From NCBI RefSeq assembly GCF_030247195.1, contig NC_080671.1, forward strand, positions 1,454,501-1,518,500: a stretch of DNA of 64,000 nt, given 5' to 3'. Below the pieces are notes generated by a model, which saw only the letters and a list, made by a program, of their open reading frames with translations, did no database searches and had not been told where the DNA came from. How positions within the stretch are numbered: the stretch's first letter is position 1; each line of letters starts with the position of its first letter. The stretch is from Topomyia yanbarensis. Its lineage: Eukaryota > Arthropoda > Insecta > Diptera > Culicidae. This document shows, piece after piece, positions 20,271 to 32,036 of the stretch. Both the position numbers and the translations under genes were made by a program.

Positions 20271-23200
20271 GTAAAAAATTGAAAGACCCACGGCTCAGGC
20301 TATCAAAAAAAGTCAAAGAACTCAACGTCTGTGCATCCAATTTTGTTTTCAGGTAGAAATGCGGGCCTCCATATAGGACCCGGGCCCCAGGGCAATTGCC
20401 CTGGTTCACCCCACCTCTCATCGGGCCTAAAAGTGTAACATTTCGGAATAGAAAGCTGGACGAACGATTTTATAAGTTGTTACAATATAAACAGAATATA
20501 GCTTCCACTTTCACTTTCTTTAGGTCAAATTGGTTTCTCATCCGGTGTAATGCTAATAACAGCTTGTTCTCGACACTTTCTAATAGATGAACTTTATCCT
20601 ATTTGCATTTTGATTTTCATTGAGAGATTCTATGACTTTTAATTCTAATCGAGCAAAATATGCACTTCCCATTAAAAACTAATAAAAATGAAATGGATTA
20701 CTAGTAATTGAATTTGATATGTGAAGGTAAAAGTATCCTAGCCTCCAATCAATAAACAAAGCCATCCAAACTGCCTGGAGCCAATACTATGACTAAGAGT
20801 CTATCTATAGGACTTCACCTAGTCCTACTTTTCGCTTCATAAGGTGAAGAGAATAATTGGAACAAGCTGAGCAGCATGACAGCACAGAAACAAGCACGAC
20901 AGAAGCCGCATAATCAGCCTCTTTTTGTTTGCAGCGCACACAAAATGAGAGCATCAAACAATTTTGATGTTCTTTTTGTGTGCTTTTTGATTAAAAGTAC
21001 ATGCTCCAATTACTGCTAATGTCTACAAGCTGGATCCTTTACGAACACCGTCGTCGCTGCTGGATGAGGCCGGAAGGCATTTCTTTGAACTCGAAGTGCC
21101 TCAAGTAGACAGAGGCAATATGAGTAGAAGCACTTGAAAATAAAGCAGGACATCCAGCAACATTTTCTCACATGAAAAAATAATCTGAGGACTCTTTTAA
21201 TAAACGTTGCCGGTGGTTACTGTCGGGTGGGAGGAATACAGATTACAGTATAATGAACGGTCCATGAGGGGCGTTTCATTCGGAGCAGACAGCCCCGCAA
21301 CAACTGTATGTAATTTAATTCAAATTCTGTAATTAAACCACGAATAGGAAAAAAATCAATTTACTTAAACAAAATTTAAAAAACAGTCCAATAATTCAAT
21401 CTGCAAATATCCGGGCGCTGCATTTGGGAATGCGTCATTTTGCATTCAAACTCCCTTCAGCAAACGCAATAACGCCCGACCAAACGCGACGTTCTGGATA
21501 GCACTTTCCGCAAACACAGTGCGCAAATTTCCTCTTTTGTTTGCACTGCTGTACAACAAAGAGGCTGGAATTTTAATTAAAACACCTACCGATTACTGTA
21601 CTTTCAGTTCACTCAAACAAAGAGTGAACTATGCGGATGGACATGCACACATACGTCGTCGGTCGAAGCGAGAGAGAAAAGCTCCCGTTCGGTTGATGCG
21701 CTTCGTTGGGTGCGGGTTGGGTTGCACGGACGAATGAAGGACAGTTAAACGTTTGGCATTTCGTTTCCCGCCGGCCGAGAATGATTTCATCCATTCGGCC
21801 CTAATGAGAATACGATTTAGGGTTGATACGTCAGTCAGTATGGTAGTGTGAAAAAAATACAAAACTTTTTGCTCACAAGAGATGGTAATGAAGTGATACG
21901 TTCTTTTTTTGGTTGATCATTACCAATTTGGAAGATGAATAAAACTAGACACACGTTCGTTTAAATGATGTTTGATTATGACGTTTAAATGTCCCAAGTT
22001 TTCTCTGAGATTAGCATTCTGGAAGTGAGTCAGTTTTTGCCCTAACATGTGGTCAATGAGGCTGTCTCGATTAGACTGCTTCGAATACGGACACAATGCA
22101 AATGCAAATGTTTAATGTGCTTAGGCATTGTGAGTGGATACCGTTTGCACAGTCGCATATACAAGAGAAATACGCATTGTAATGCCAGAGTAGGCATTGG
22201 TATTTATTTGAAAACGATAGCTACTAGTTTTGAGATTTATAGTACGAGTTTTTTTTCCAAATAAAAACTTTTTCTGGTTGTTCATTTTCTATATAACGAC
22301 ACAAATGAGATACTTTCCATAAATACTCGGCAAAATACATGTAAACATAATAATAACTGCATTGCACAGAAGGAAAATCAATTACATCCCATAGTAAAGA
22401 CACAATTCAAAATTTAATTATCCTAAAACGATGCTAATCCCGCCTCAAGCTCACTATATTGAAGTTTCATCGTTCCACTGAACCACTATCATCCTTCCTA
22501 GCCATGATTTATGATCTCTCGCTGTGAGAATAAATCCTAATATACACATGAATATTTATGCCTGCTCATATTTTTTATTCCCGCTACGAATGAGCGAAAG
22601 CGACTCCTCCATGCAATATCCTTTCCGTCCCCGGCGGGACACAGCAGAAGATCCCCAGTGGAAAACTAGGACCGATGATCATTTATCACACCCCACCCAC
22701 ACATCGACGGACAAATGCGCTAGGCCACATGTCGATGACAAATACGAATTATCTCCCGAAGGGGACCCAAGAAAACGAGCAGGACAAAACGCAGCCGGCT
22801 ACCACGACCACGGGTGCCTTCCTTCATTTGACGGAGGACGAAATTCCAACCGAAAGCTGTCAGCACGCCGCGCCGTGTCGTCTTTTTCTATTCCCCCTCC
22901 CCGCCCACATTCCGTTCTCTATTAGATCGGCATAATGTGATCCACCTGTTTTTGATGAGGGTAACGTGAAGAAGAATACGTGCCTATGCTTTCTGCACTG
23001 TCGTTTACGGAGATGGCGATCCATGGCTTGCTGAGCGAAAGTTTAAAATTTATGCCTCATCACATCACAGGATATCATCAGTCCTGTCGAGTACCCCCGC
23101 CCGCCTACTGTTGGCCAACTATGCAGCGGATCGAATTTCGCGCTAAATTAAGCATTCCGTTATCATTCCGCAATTGTGCCAATATTTCGTCGTCATTTGT

Positions 23201-24030
23201 CCACAAGTGGCTCGTTGGTTTTTCTGCTCCATTCGGTTCTACTCACAGAGTGCGGCTGCATAATTTGCATTTGTTTGGAACACTCCAATCAGCCAGTTGC
23301 AATGTTCAGCAGTACATATACAAGGAGGCAGCCAGTTAGTGATGATGCTGGCTGCTGGCGACTGAGAGCAAATTTATAGCAAATTGCATTTGCATCATCA
23401 GCCGGGCTCGTGCTTGGCTCGGACTCTGCTTGGGTTGCCTGCCGGCAGTAGTCTCGCTCGGCTCGTTCGAGCGTACTGTGTTTGCCCGGTAGCTGGGAAC
23501 GGAACAAAAGCAACCGTCTCCATCGTTTCGGGAGGAGTTGCTTGGTTTATGCTAAAAATGTGTTGGTTTGTACAAGACACATTTCAATGGTTCACTAGTG
23601 TCATTCTCATTATGCAACAACGAGTGGTTAGAGTTTTCAATAGATTTCTAGGGTAGAGGAATGTTTATTTTATGTTAACCTAGTTATTTAAGATTATGTA
23701 TTACTACTTTATCGATATTTGAAGGGTTTCAAGGGGTTGTAGAAGCATTTTTATCATTTTTTTTCTATAGATATAATAGGTCCATTATTTCAGTTAAAAT
23801 TGCAATCAAATAAACTCGCGAAGAACATATCACGAAATTTTTATCCGAAATATAAAACATTTGCGATGGGACTTGGTTGCCAAGATTACACCAGTTTTTG
23901 CTTCTCATAAATCGAGTGATGAAGAACTAACGACGATCAATTATTTATTAGAGCACCAACAGAACCCTAAACTCTCGAAGGTTTCTTCCAGATAAGCTCA
24001 GAAAAGTACTCTGTCAAAAGGAAAACCAAG
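20271..24030. other. Long stretch with no supported gene
   Basis: I see no protein motif and no obvious intron-exon series. It includes CG- and C-rich islands (about 21640-21800 and 22600-22930) in AT-rich sequence and does not obviously match the other repeats of the window. The longest frames (22524-22925 and 22980-23339) have Pro/Arg/His-rich or biased composition and no family I recognise. It could be intronic or regulatory DNA of a host gene. Confidence 0.4.
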
Positions 24031-24049
24031 TGACATTACTTGCGACAAG

Positions 24050-24440
24050 TCTTTCATGAAGGGCTTCAGCATCTATATGTCCGCTCACTAAGTTGAGATC
24101 GACGGTGTGGTCACATTGCTCCAGTGAGCGAAAGTTTGTGATGATAATCACATTAGACGCGATAAAATTGTGTATTCTTTTAAAATCATATCGGGCGATC
24201 TTTGGCTGGACTTCTTTGCGCTTAATTCAAGAATCGTCCGTTTATTCGTCTGTTTGTCATGCATTGTAGCATTGCTTTAAATACAAGCAAATGAGTCATT
24301 GTAACAATATGGCTCGATGTGGCCATTGTGGAGAGAATCAAGAGGGGTCATTGGGAATGCTGAAAAGAATGCTTACTGTGGGGAGAGTGCACATGATCTA
24401 TTAGCACACAGTGCGTACAGATAGCGACCAAGGAATCTTT
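24050..24440 (+). pseudogene. Old gag relic (I/LOA type)
   Basis: A plus-strand phase has EIDGVV near 24098, then a damaged segment, then ARCGHCGENQE, followed in another phase by CYCGESAHD-like sequence. These correspond to EIDGVV and the two zinc knuckles of ORF1 in the 31.7-kb element and in the 58-kb relic. Heavily decayed with many frame changes. Confidence 0.4.
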
Positions 24441-25997
24441 GGCGTTCCCATAAAAAATCCTAGCCTTTCATTTACACTATTGCTCTCTTGTCTCAGGAAA
24501 AGTGTGACGATCCATATGTGGGGAAAACGTTGAATGTTCCTAAAAATTATAGACAGATGATATGAGGCGGCCAAATATAACAGTTTGAGGAAGCTCTAAC
24601 ACAAGCAAGGAACTGCTGGTCTTAGAAATTTGAGGTCAAATATTCAGTCAGCTTCAAAAAGTCGATTTTTTTCTTTGCTTCAATTGTTAGAAATATTACC
24701 GGAGAGAATTCTTTGAAAGTTTTAAGATACAGCTAATTAATATCTAATGCATGTAAGTTTTTTTATATGAATCTTTCTCCTTCTAAAAATGAAAACCATT
24801 TTTTTCAAAACTCCGTGCACAATTACAAAAACTACAAACTCTAGGTATAGAAGTTAAAGACGGTTTTTTTTTAGAGAATTCAATTGTGCACAGAATGAAC
24901 TAAAAATCTTCTTTACAATGTTACACTTACTACTTTCTTTAAAAAATGACTAAAATACTAAACTTATTAAAACTTACAATCACCATAATAGTCTATCCTG
25001 TGTAGAAAAGCCTTACGAATAAGGGAATATTCCACTTTTTGTTTTCTGGTAAACAAACGGACTAAGTGGTGCACGAAGTTTGAATAGGCCGCGGCGAGCT
25101 GCTGCCCGAGATTGTATATTAATCCGTCATTTTCATTTATTTTGACATTCAAAAAACCTTATTGTTGAGTAAATTCAGGGTGTTTGGTTCATGATAAAGA
25201 ACCTCTCGAAGGGTGATTGATTGGCATATTTGGAGACCAAAATCGTTCTTCCTATACCATCAAATCTCATCCGTTAAAGTTATTGAACTTTTAATGTAAA
25301 AAACTTTTTTCTTAAAATACCTCTAACTCGAAAAGTATACTTTGTATTTGAAATTCTTTAGTTCTATTAGAAAGGTGAGAAAATTCCCTAAAGAATGGTG
25401 TTCTAACATCTTTCAGCTAAAAGTAAAGCATTAAATATGACCATAAAGCATTTGTTCCTCGTGCTGAAAAGATTGCTGCAAATTGGTAATTGGTTTTAAA
25501 TTGTTCTTGCGAATCGTCAATTCTCAACCCTCATATATAATTCAAAAGTCATCTTTCACTCAGACAAGACCATGCGTATTCCCCACGCGCATTAAGTGCC
25601 CAGTAGATTAGTTTCCTAGTTGGTCAAATAAACACTAAACAAACAAAGAAATTAGTTTGCTCAGTCTAAAGAAATGTCAGCTCGATTGGCATCAACCGGC
25701 GGATACGTGTTCCCTTACAATGCCATCAAATCAAAGAACATTTAAAATTACATGCGGAAAAATATGTGCAATTCAGAATATAACGAAATGAAGACTGCTT
25801 AATTATTTGCATTAAAAGAAGATAGGAAAAAAATATTTGCATAATCGAGGTGGATCATTTTCAAAAATAGAACTGCTGATGAATCACTTTATAAAAATAA
25901 ATGATAAGGGACGCGGACGAAAATAGCTGACCACCGCCACATTTCTGTAACTATTATTGTGTATTATTAACTGAATTTAATTATCTTGTCTTATATC
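24441..25997. other. AT-rich DNA without a supported gene
   Basis: No coding motif was found. The minus frame at 24967-25152 has no recognisable domain. Confidence 0.4.
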
Positions 25998-26194
25998 AAA
26001 ACCTGTTTAAATCCACCTTGTGCAATTGTGCCTCTATCCTCATTGCCTCATTTATCCAAACTATGATTCAATAGCTGGTTGTGTTCAATAGAATTGTGGA
26101 AATATCCATTAAATTCCCATTACACTTAGCACGTATCTCACGACTACCATGATAGTCGACGCTGACTCACCTTAAACAATAAGTGAAATAATTA

Positions 26195-26513
26195 TGGTAA
26201 AGTGCCTATTCTCATCCTATTTTGAAGGGTGCCTCACTAATTCATTAATTAATCGTTCTACAATCAATGGAATGTGTACAAATTGGCATCAAAAGCATTA
26301 CTTCATTTTTAAGAACCAAGATAATAACACAAATGCTCTGAAAACGGTGAAATGTTCGTGTTTGAATGCAACGAAAACTCGAATCGAGAGTCCCTATTGT
26401 TGCCCTACAATTTGACTCAATGCGTTAAACAAAGATGGTAGACTCTGCTCTAACCAACGGCTTCAAATGGGAAGCGTGATAATATAAATATGGCACAAAT
26501 AGGCTAATTTCCC
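26195..26513. mobile_element. M1-family MITE, third copy
   Basis: The interior matches the 3214-3532 MITE in the same orientation (ACAATCAATGGAATG, AAGAACCAA, TTTGACTCAATGCGTT, AACAAAGATGG, CCAACGGCTTC). The ends are diverged (GGTAAAGTGCCTATT and AATAGGCTAATTTCCC) with TA on both sides. Confidence 0.8.
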
Positions 26514-27252
26514 TAATTAGCTTAAGTAGCATGAGTTTAATGTTATCTTTATATGATCATAACTTAAAATGCTTGGAGAATGGCTTTGGAAGGGGACTGG
26601 GGGAGGATTAGCAGAATGAGAGTGGAGGCTACGTCAGAAATACTTCATTTAATTTCGGTATGCGACATGGATGAAGAAAATGCGGGTATGAAGGTCGTCT
26701 AGGGGGAGGGGGGGGGAGGTGATGAAGTAGGGAGGTGTATGGGTAAGAGGAGGAAGGCGATGCAATATTCAACTGCATACTATGCCTTCCATTTGAGACT
26801 TTATTTGTGAAAATCGGTTTAGTCATCACCGAAGAACCGATGTGACATTAATTGTGGAATCCGGAACTTCCGGAATGGTCAGTAGTGGACAATATACTCA
26901 AAGAATGTTTCATTGGCAATCAGTGATCTAGATCTGCGAATTGCAGTAATTTGGTGTTCATTTCAATAGTTTTTAGCCTCTGAGGTATTGCGATTGTAAC
27001 GGTTAATATGGGAAATTACAGTGTTACCTTACTAACCAACCTTTAACTCCGGAACCAGAATCCAGAACCGAATAAAATTTATCAACAGTCAATGGGTTTA
27101 TTGTATCTTTCATTTGAAATCAAGTTTCTAAAAATCGGTCAAGCATTCGCTGAGAAATAGGTGTGATATTAGCTTAGAAACTTGGCGAGTTCCCGGGGGC
27201 ATCATGAACTGTCATAGGTGGCCAATGTGATCAAAGCTACTTTGAATGATAA

Positions 27253-29015
27253 CACTAGTTCACATCATTTCTGAACTAAATAAGCTAGTGGTCATTTTCA
27301 ATGTAAAATCGTGTGCTGAATCCGAAAATGAGGTCCAAAAAATTTATAGTAGAACAGTTTTCGAGTTACAGTGAAAAAATGAATTTTACCTTAGAATTAA
27401 AAGTACGTTCAGTAAAATCCAAATATCTTCGGTTGTAGCGCATCGATATGCAATATTATTATGTTGAATTAAAGGTAACTGAATGCACTTTTGATCGTTA
27501 GAACATTTTGTTTTAGTGCGACTTCTGGTTCTGATGTTATTTACGAATCTATTGAGCTTTTTCTTAATTTTTCGTCGTTTTTTGCACAAAAATGAGAGTG
27601 TGGTCAATATTTTCGGCAAGATAAAGCAATCTCCAAAAAAAATTTTTAAGGGTTATTAAAGCCTAATCATAACCAATGAAAATAAGCACTTGCTAGTTTA
27701 AATCCGATGACAATTGCGAAAGTTATTCAATTTTTTGTAAAATGGTAATTTTTGTGTTTCTCTGGGCCAACTTATTGAACCGTTTCGATTCCATTTTTTT
27801 CTAGGACTTGTTTAGTAATATATGAGGGGCTTTCTGTCGGAATTCTGTTAATCAAGTAAATGGAAGAATTTTTAAATAATTGAATGTGTGGTAATATTCG
27901 AACTCGTTTATCCAAATGATTAAGGACTTCTGATAACAATAATTACAGCCTCAGTGGAGTAATGTCATCAAAAATTCGGCATTAAAAATACGCATAATAA
28001 AATAAGTCTTGTTCGATGTCCTACATAGTGTCAAAACACGAACTGCTAGATGTTCTAGGAAGGAACACAAATTAAAAGTGTTACAAATTATTAATGTTAT
28101 AATACTTGACGTATGTAGTATCACATATTTCTACGGAATCGTATAGTTTGTATTAACATTGTACAAAACCCAATTGAGCAGCTAGCGTTTCAAAATACGA
28201 ATTTTATAACGTGTGCGGGTTTAGTTTACAACGAATTTTGTATCATCAGAGTGTTATTTTATGTAATACACTTGTAAATATTACACGCAGTATTGCATAC
28301 CAATCATTCGATGACTTATAATTTCATAGACCCTGAAATTATTGTTATCAGAAGTCTTTAATCATTTGGATAAACGAGTTCGAATATTACCCCACATTAA
28401 ATTCTTTCAAAATTCTTCCATTTACTTGTTTAACAGAATTCTGACAGAAAGTCCCTTATATATTATTAAACAAGACCTAGAAAAAATTGGAATCGAGACG
28501 GTTCAATAAGTTGAACCAGAGAAACAGAAAAAATGCTATTTTACAAAAAATTGAATAACTTTCGCAATTTTCATCGGATTCAAACTAGCAAGTGTTTATT
28601 TTCATTTAATTTCCATAAAAACATATTTTTAGGATTGCTTTATCTTGCCCAAAATATTGACCAAACGCTCATTTTTCTTCAAAAAATGACGAAAAATTAA
28701 GAAAAAGTTCAATAATTTCGTAAATAACGCCAGAATCAGTAGTCACACTGAAACAAAATGTTCTAACGATCAAAAGTGCATTCAATTACCTTTTATTCAA
28801 CATAATAATATTTCATATCGATGCGCTACAACCGAAGATATTTGGATTTTACTGGACGTACTTTTAATTTTAAAGGTAAAATTTCACTGCAACTCGAAAA
28901 CTGTTCGACTGTAAATTTTTTGGAGCGCATTTTCGGATTCAGCACGCAATTTTACATTAGAAATGGTGTTCCAATATTGTAGTTCAGAATTTTATTTTTA
29001 TTTTGTAAACTAGTG
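27253..29015. mobile_element. 1.76-kb foldback element with about 690-bp inverted arms
   Basis: It starts CACTAGTTCAC and ends GTAAACTAGTG, flanked by TAA at 27250-27252 and 29016-29018. The left arm (to about 27945) and right arm (from about 28325) are inverted copies throughout, for example CCAAATATCTTCGGTTGTAG against its complement at about 28827. The unique centre is about 380 bp. No transposase is visible. The host repeat resumes on both sides (AATGA before, ATAGTGATCTAGACC after). Confidence 0.9.
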
Positions 29016-29418
29016 TAAATAGTGATCTAGACCTGCAAAAATCAAATGCATTACATTACTTGGACATCATGGCGGTACCAGTTTTTATATGGGAATTTGC
29101 TGTGGGACCGCACTCTCCAACCCGTAACTCCGCAACCAAAAGTCGGATCAACTAAAAATTCAACAGCAGCTCACGGGAGCGTTATACCTTTCGGATGAAA
29201 CTAAGTTTGTGAAAATCGGTTCAGCCATCTCTGAGAAAATTGTGTGAGTTTAAATGACACACACACAGATACATACATACACACACATACTCACATATAT
29301 ACACACATACATTTACCGATCTCGACGAACTGAATCGAATGGTGTATGACACTCGGCCCTCCGGACCTCGGACTTTTACAGTGATTGCATAGCCTTTCTT
29401 TATATGAGAATGGCAAAA

Positions 29419-29628
29419 ACATATTTTGAAGATTTTTCGTTCTTTCGGAATCGTTTCAATCAAAACCCTTTCAATACTTCGTTCAGTTGCACAATCATCT
29501 GTAGTGAACCGAACCAATTAAATTATTAATTAGTTTGTTTTTGTTTTGTTTTATGTACGTTTGCGTTAGCTTAAAGGCGCCAATTTTGTTTTGTTTTACA
29601 TTTTGAATTTCCTAATACTAGGGGATTA
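29419..29628. other. Short spacer between repeats
   Basis: About 210 bp of AT-rich sequence with TTTTGTTTTG tracts. Nothing recognisable. Confidence 0.4.
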
Positions 29629-30768
29629 GGGGGAACTGGGCCAATTCGTATTAGGGGTTCATGGGCTACAGAACTGGTACGTGTCAACTGATTCACAAAT
29701 TTTTTTTTCCTAAAAGCCTGATCGATTGCGCATAATTTTTTCTAAGGCTACTTTTCCCGATCTTTAAACGCCTTGTGCGCAGAAGTACATAAAATGTCCC
29801 AATTACTCCAACCCTCTTTCTAATTCGGACCACCCATTTTCTATCGATTTTTTCAATAGAATTGAAATACTATTTCGGCCAAAGTTGATTTTTTACTAAA
29901 TTTCGACTTGTGAAAGAAAAAATTCTCTTTGATAGATAAAACTATGTAGTAAATATACAATAAAAAGTAAGAGCTGAGCCAAATTACCTAAAAATAGGTT
30001 ATGAACTATAACGTCGAAATCTGTCAACTGATTTGCGAAAACTTATGTTTTCCTAAAAGCTTTTCGCTGTCGCGTATCAGATCGTATATACGGCAAACGG
30101 TCCGAATGGGACCAACCTATATTCTATTAATCACACACCGATTAAACGAATAATCTCACCCAAAACAAGATATTTAATAAAAGATGTTTTCCGGCAGATT
30201 CCAAACCACGATAATGCATTTTACTTATTATATTGTTGTTGCACACAAAAACGTTGATTTTTGGTTTACACATTTTTCAAAAAAAGTGCTCCGAAACAAC
30301 ATTCGCCCCTAGAGCACGCACACGAAAACTGAGAACCGCAGAATTTTGTGAAATAAGCTCTGTTTTATTTCATGACAGCCATGAAAATGATATAGGATGA
30401 TGAGCCCATTTTTCTATCATCACCCTACCCATTTGAAGCCGTTGGTTAGAACAGTGTCCGCCATCTTTGTTCAACGCATTGAGTCAAATGGTAGCGCAAC
30501 AATAGGGGCACACGATTCGAGCTTGCGTTGCGCTCAAACACGAGAATTTCACTGTTTTCAGCGCATTTGTGTTATTATATTGGTTCTTAGCAACGAAGTA
30601 ATGCTGTTGATGTCAATTTTTACGCATTCCATTGATTGTAGGCCGAGAAATTTATGAAATAGTGAGGCACCCTGCTTAGTACCCTATACGCTTTTCATAA
30701 TATTACCATAGTTGAGAAACAGCTGGGGGTCCGAATTGGCCAGCGGACCGAATTGGGCCACTTCCCCC
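29629..30768. mobile_element. TA-flanked MITE-like element (1140 bp) hosting another MITE
   Basis: The left end GGGGGAACTGGGCCAATTCG and the complement of the right end, GGGGGAAGTGGCCCAATTCG, form about 20-bp inverted repeats, with TA at 29627-29628 and 30769-30770. It contains the M1-family copy at 30395-30684. The remaining interior is AT-rich and non-coding. Confidence 0.85.
30395..30684. mobile_element. M1-family MITE, second copy (inverted, one end shortened)
   Basis: It is inverted relative to the 3.2-kb copy. It has GGATGATGAGCCCATTTTT at the left; at the right, sequence next to the terminal ACCC has lost about 19 bp present in the 3214 copy. TA at 30393-30394 and 30685-30686. The frame at 30397-30657 is just translated MITE sequence. 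Confidence 0.85.
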
Positions 30769-31231
30769 TACATGTTGACTTTTTTAATGAAACTAAGGAG
30801 ATTGTATAGCAATCTTATACATATACATGAGGGGGTAATATAATTTTCGTAAGATTAGGTGGGGGGGGTCACATAGTTTTTATGGTAATACGATTACACA
30901 TTTTTAGCAGGGAAATTATTGTAGCAAGTAATTTTTAACTGTGGGAGATAATTTTTACATCTTAAAACTAGGAATAACTGGATGGCTTGATTGAATTTTG
31001 TAAAGATTCGGAGAGATTAATTAGAGCTATTTTTATGAGTAGTAGTAGAGTTGGGCATTTTCAACGATATTATGTAATATAATAGTTAAAACTAGAAGAG
31101 ACAGGAAGAGCAAAATTCTTCGGGAAGATATTTGGGGGGCAGCGTAAGGGGTAATACTCGAATGGCCTTCATCAGGAAGATTTTGTATGCTTGAGTCCTT
31201 GAGTCGATAGGGGTTCCTACACGGAAAGATA
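30769..31231. other. AT-rich DNA, nothing recognised
   Basis: No frame or repeat of note, apart from G-runs near 30860. Confidence 0.4.
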
Positions 31232-31527
31232 GAAATCAGCTCTAGTGCTAAATTCTATTTCTGTTTTTCAAATTAGTTGAATTCAACAACAAATTCCTAA
31301 AAATAACAAGCGATTTAGTTAAAATTCAGCTTTTATTTTTCTAATTGAGTTTTTGTTTTAAGGGAAGGTTTTAGTTAAATAAAATCCTGGACACAATCCA
31401 GCAAAACAAAAACTAAAAATAAAATTTGTATTTTCAACTTTGTTTGCGGTTGAATTTAGGAATAAAGAAAAACAGCATTCTCAACCAAATAGATAAAGAA
31501 TGCTATTTTGTTATTTCGGGGCAGTGT
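31232..31527. mobile_element. Possible TA-flanked MITE
   Basis: The left end TACACGGAAAG resembles the CACGGAAAACC end of the 16.2-kb element. A candidate right end is CAGTG followed by TA at about 31527. The inverted match is short and gapped. The interior is rich in TTAGTTGAA and TTTAGTTAAA phrases, as in the 41-kb region. Confidence 0.4.
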
Positions 31528-31725
31528 ATATATGCTGTGAAAATTCAGCACGGCGAATAACAAAAACCTTTACTGAATGTTATAACCAGAAACATTGTTT
31601 TTGCTCATGTCAAATTTACTTGAACGAAAAAAATAAATTGTAAGTAATTGGTGTTGTGGCAGATTTTTGCACGAAATATTTTGTGAATTGACGTTGTTTA
31701 GTTTTAGTTCAAAAGGATTATTGTC

Positions 31726-31740
31726 AATAAGTAGTGCACA
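31726..31740 (+). repeat. Target-site duplication, left (15 bp)
   Basis: AATAAGTAGTGCACA here is repeated exactly at 38416-38430, directly after the A-tail of the retrotransposon. This marks both ends of the insertion. Confidence 0.95.
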
Positions 31741-32036
31741 TCATACGTCTCCCAACCTTTGAACGGAACGGATCGTTATATTTCACAGTGGTGTTCGGTG
31801 TGTAAATTTTAGTGAATCAAGGTCATCCTTTGTTCGTTCGTTAGCTGCCGTTCTGCTGGTGCCGACAGTAAATCCAGTACATTGTTTTCGCTGGTACGGA
31901 ACAATCGACGTTGTTTGCAGATAAGTTTTGCTTTATTTTTTTTTTCCTCGTTTGCTTTCTTTCCTTTTCCCTACTTTACTCAAATCAAATAATAAGACAC
32001 ATTCCCGTTTATATAACGCTCTGCCCTCGTGCTTAA

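Larger units (their letters stand above)
25998..29418 (+). repeat. Family R, copy 3, with two nested insertions
   Basis: It begins AAACCTGTTTAAATCCACC, like copy 1, and ends CCTTTCTTTATATGAGAATGGCAAAAA. It is split by an M1-type MITE (26195-26513) and by a 1763-bp foldback (27253-29015). The 3' portion has the ACAC/ACAT tract and CTCGGCCCTCCGGACCTCGG. Non-coding. Confidence 0.75.

Noticed and set aside
22524..23379. Several overlapping frames of 67-133 residues
   Set aside because: Biased composition, several frames open together in GC-rich DNA, and no domain recognised.
30397..30657. 86-residue frame on the plus strand, with a matching 99-residue minus frame at 3231-3530
   Set aside because: Both lie inside M1-family MITEs; similarity is due to the transposon, not a protein.
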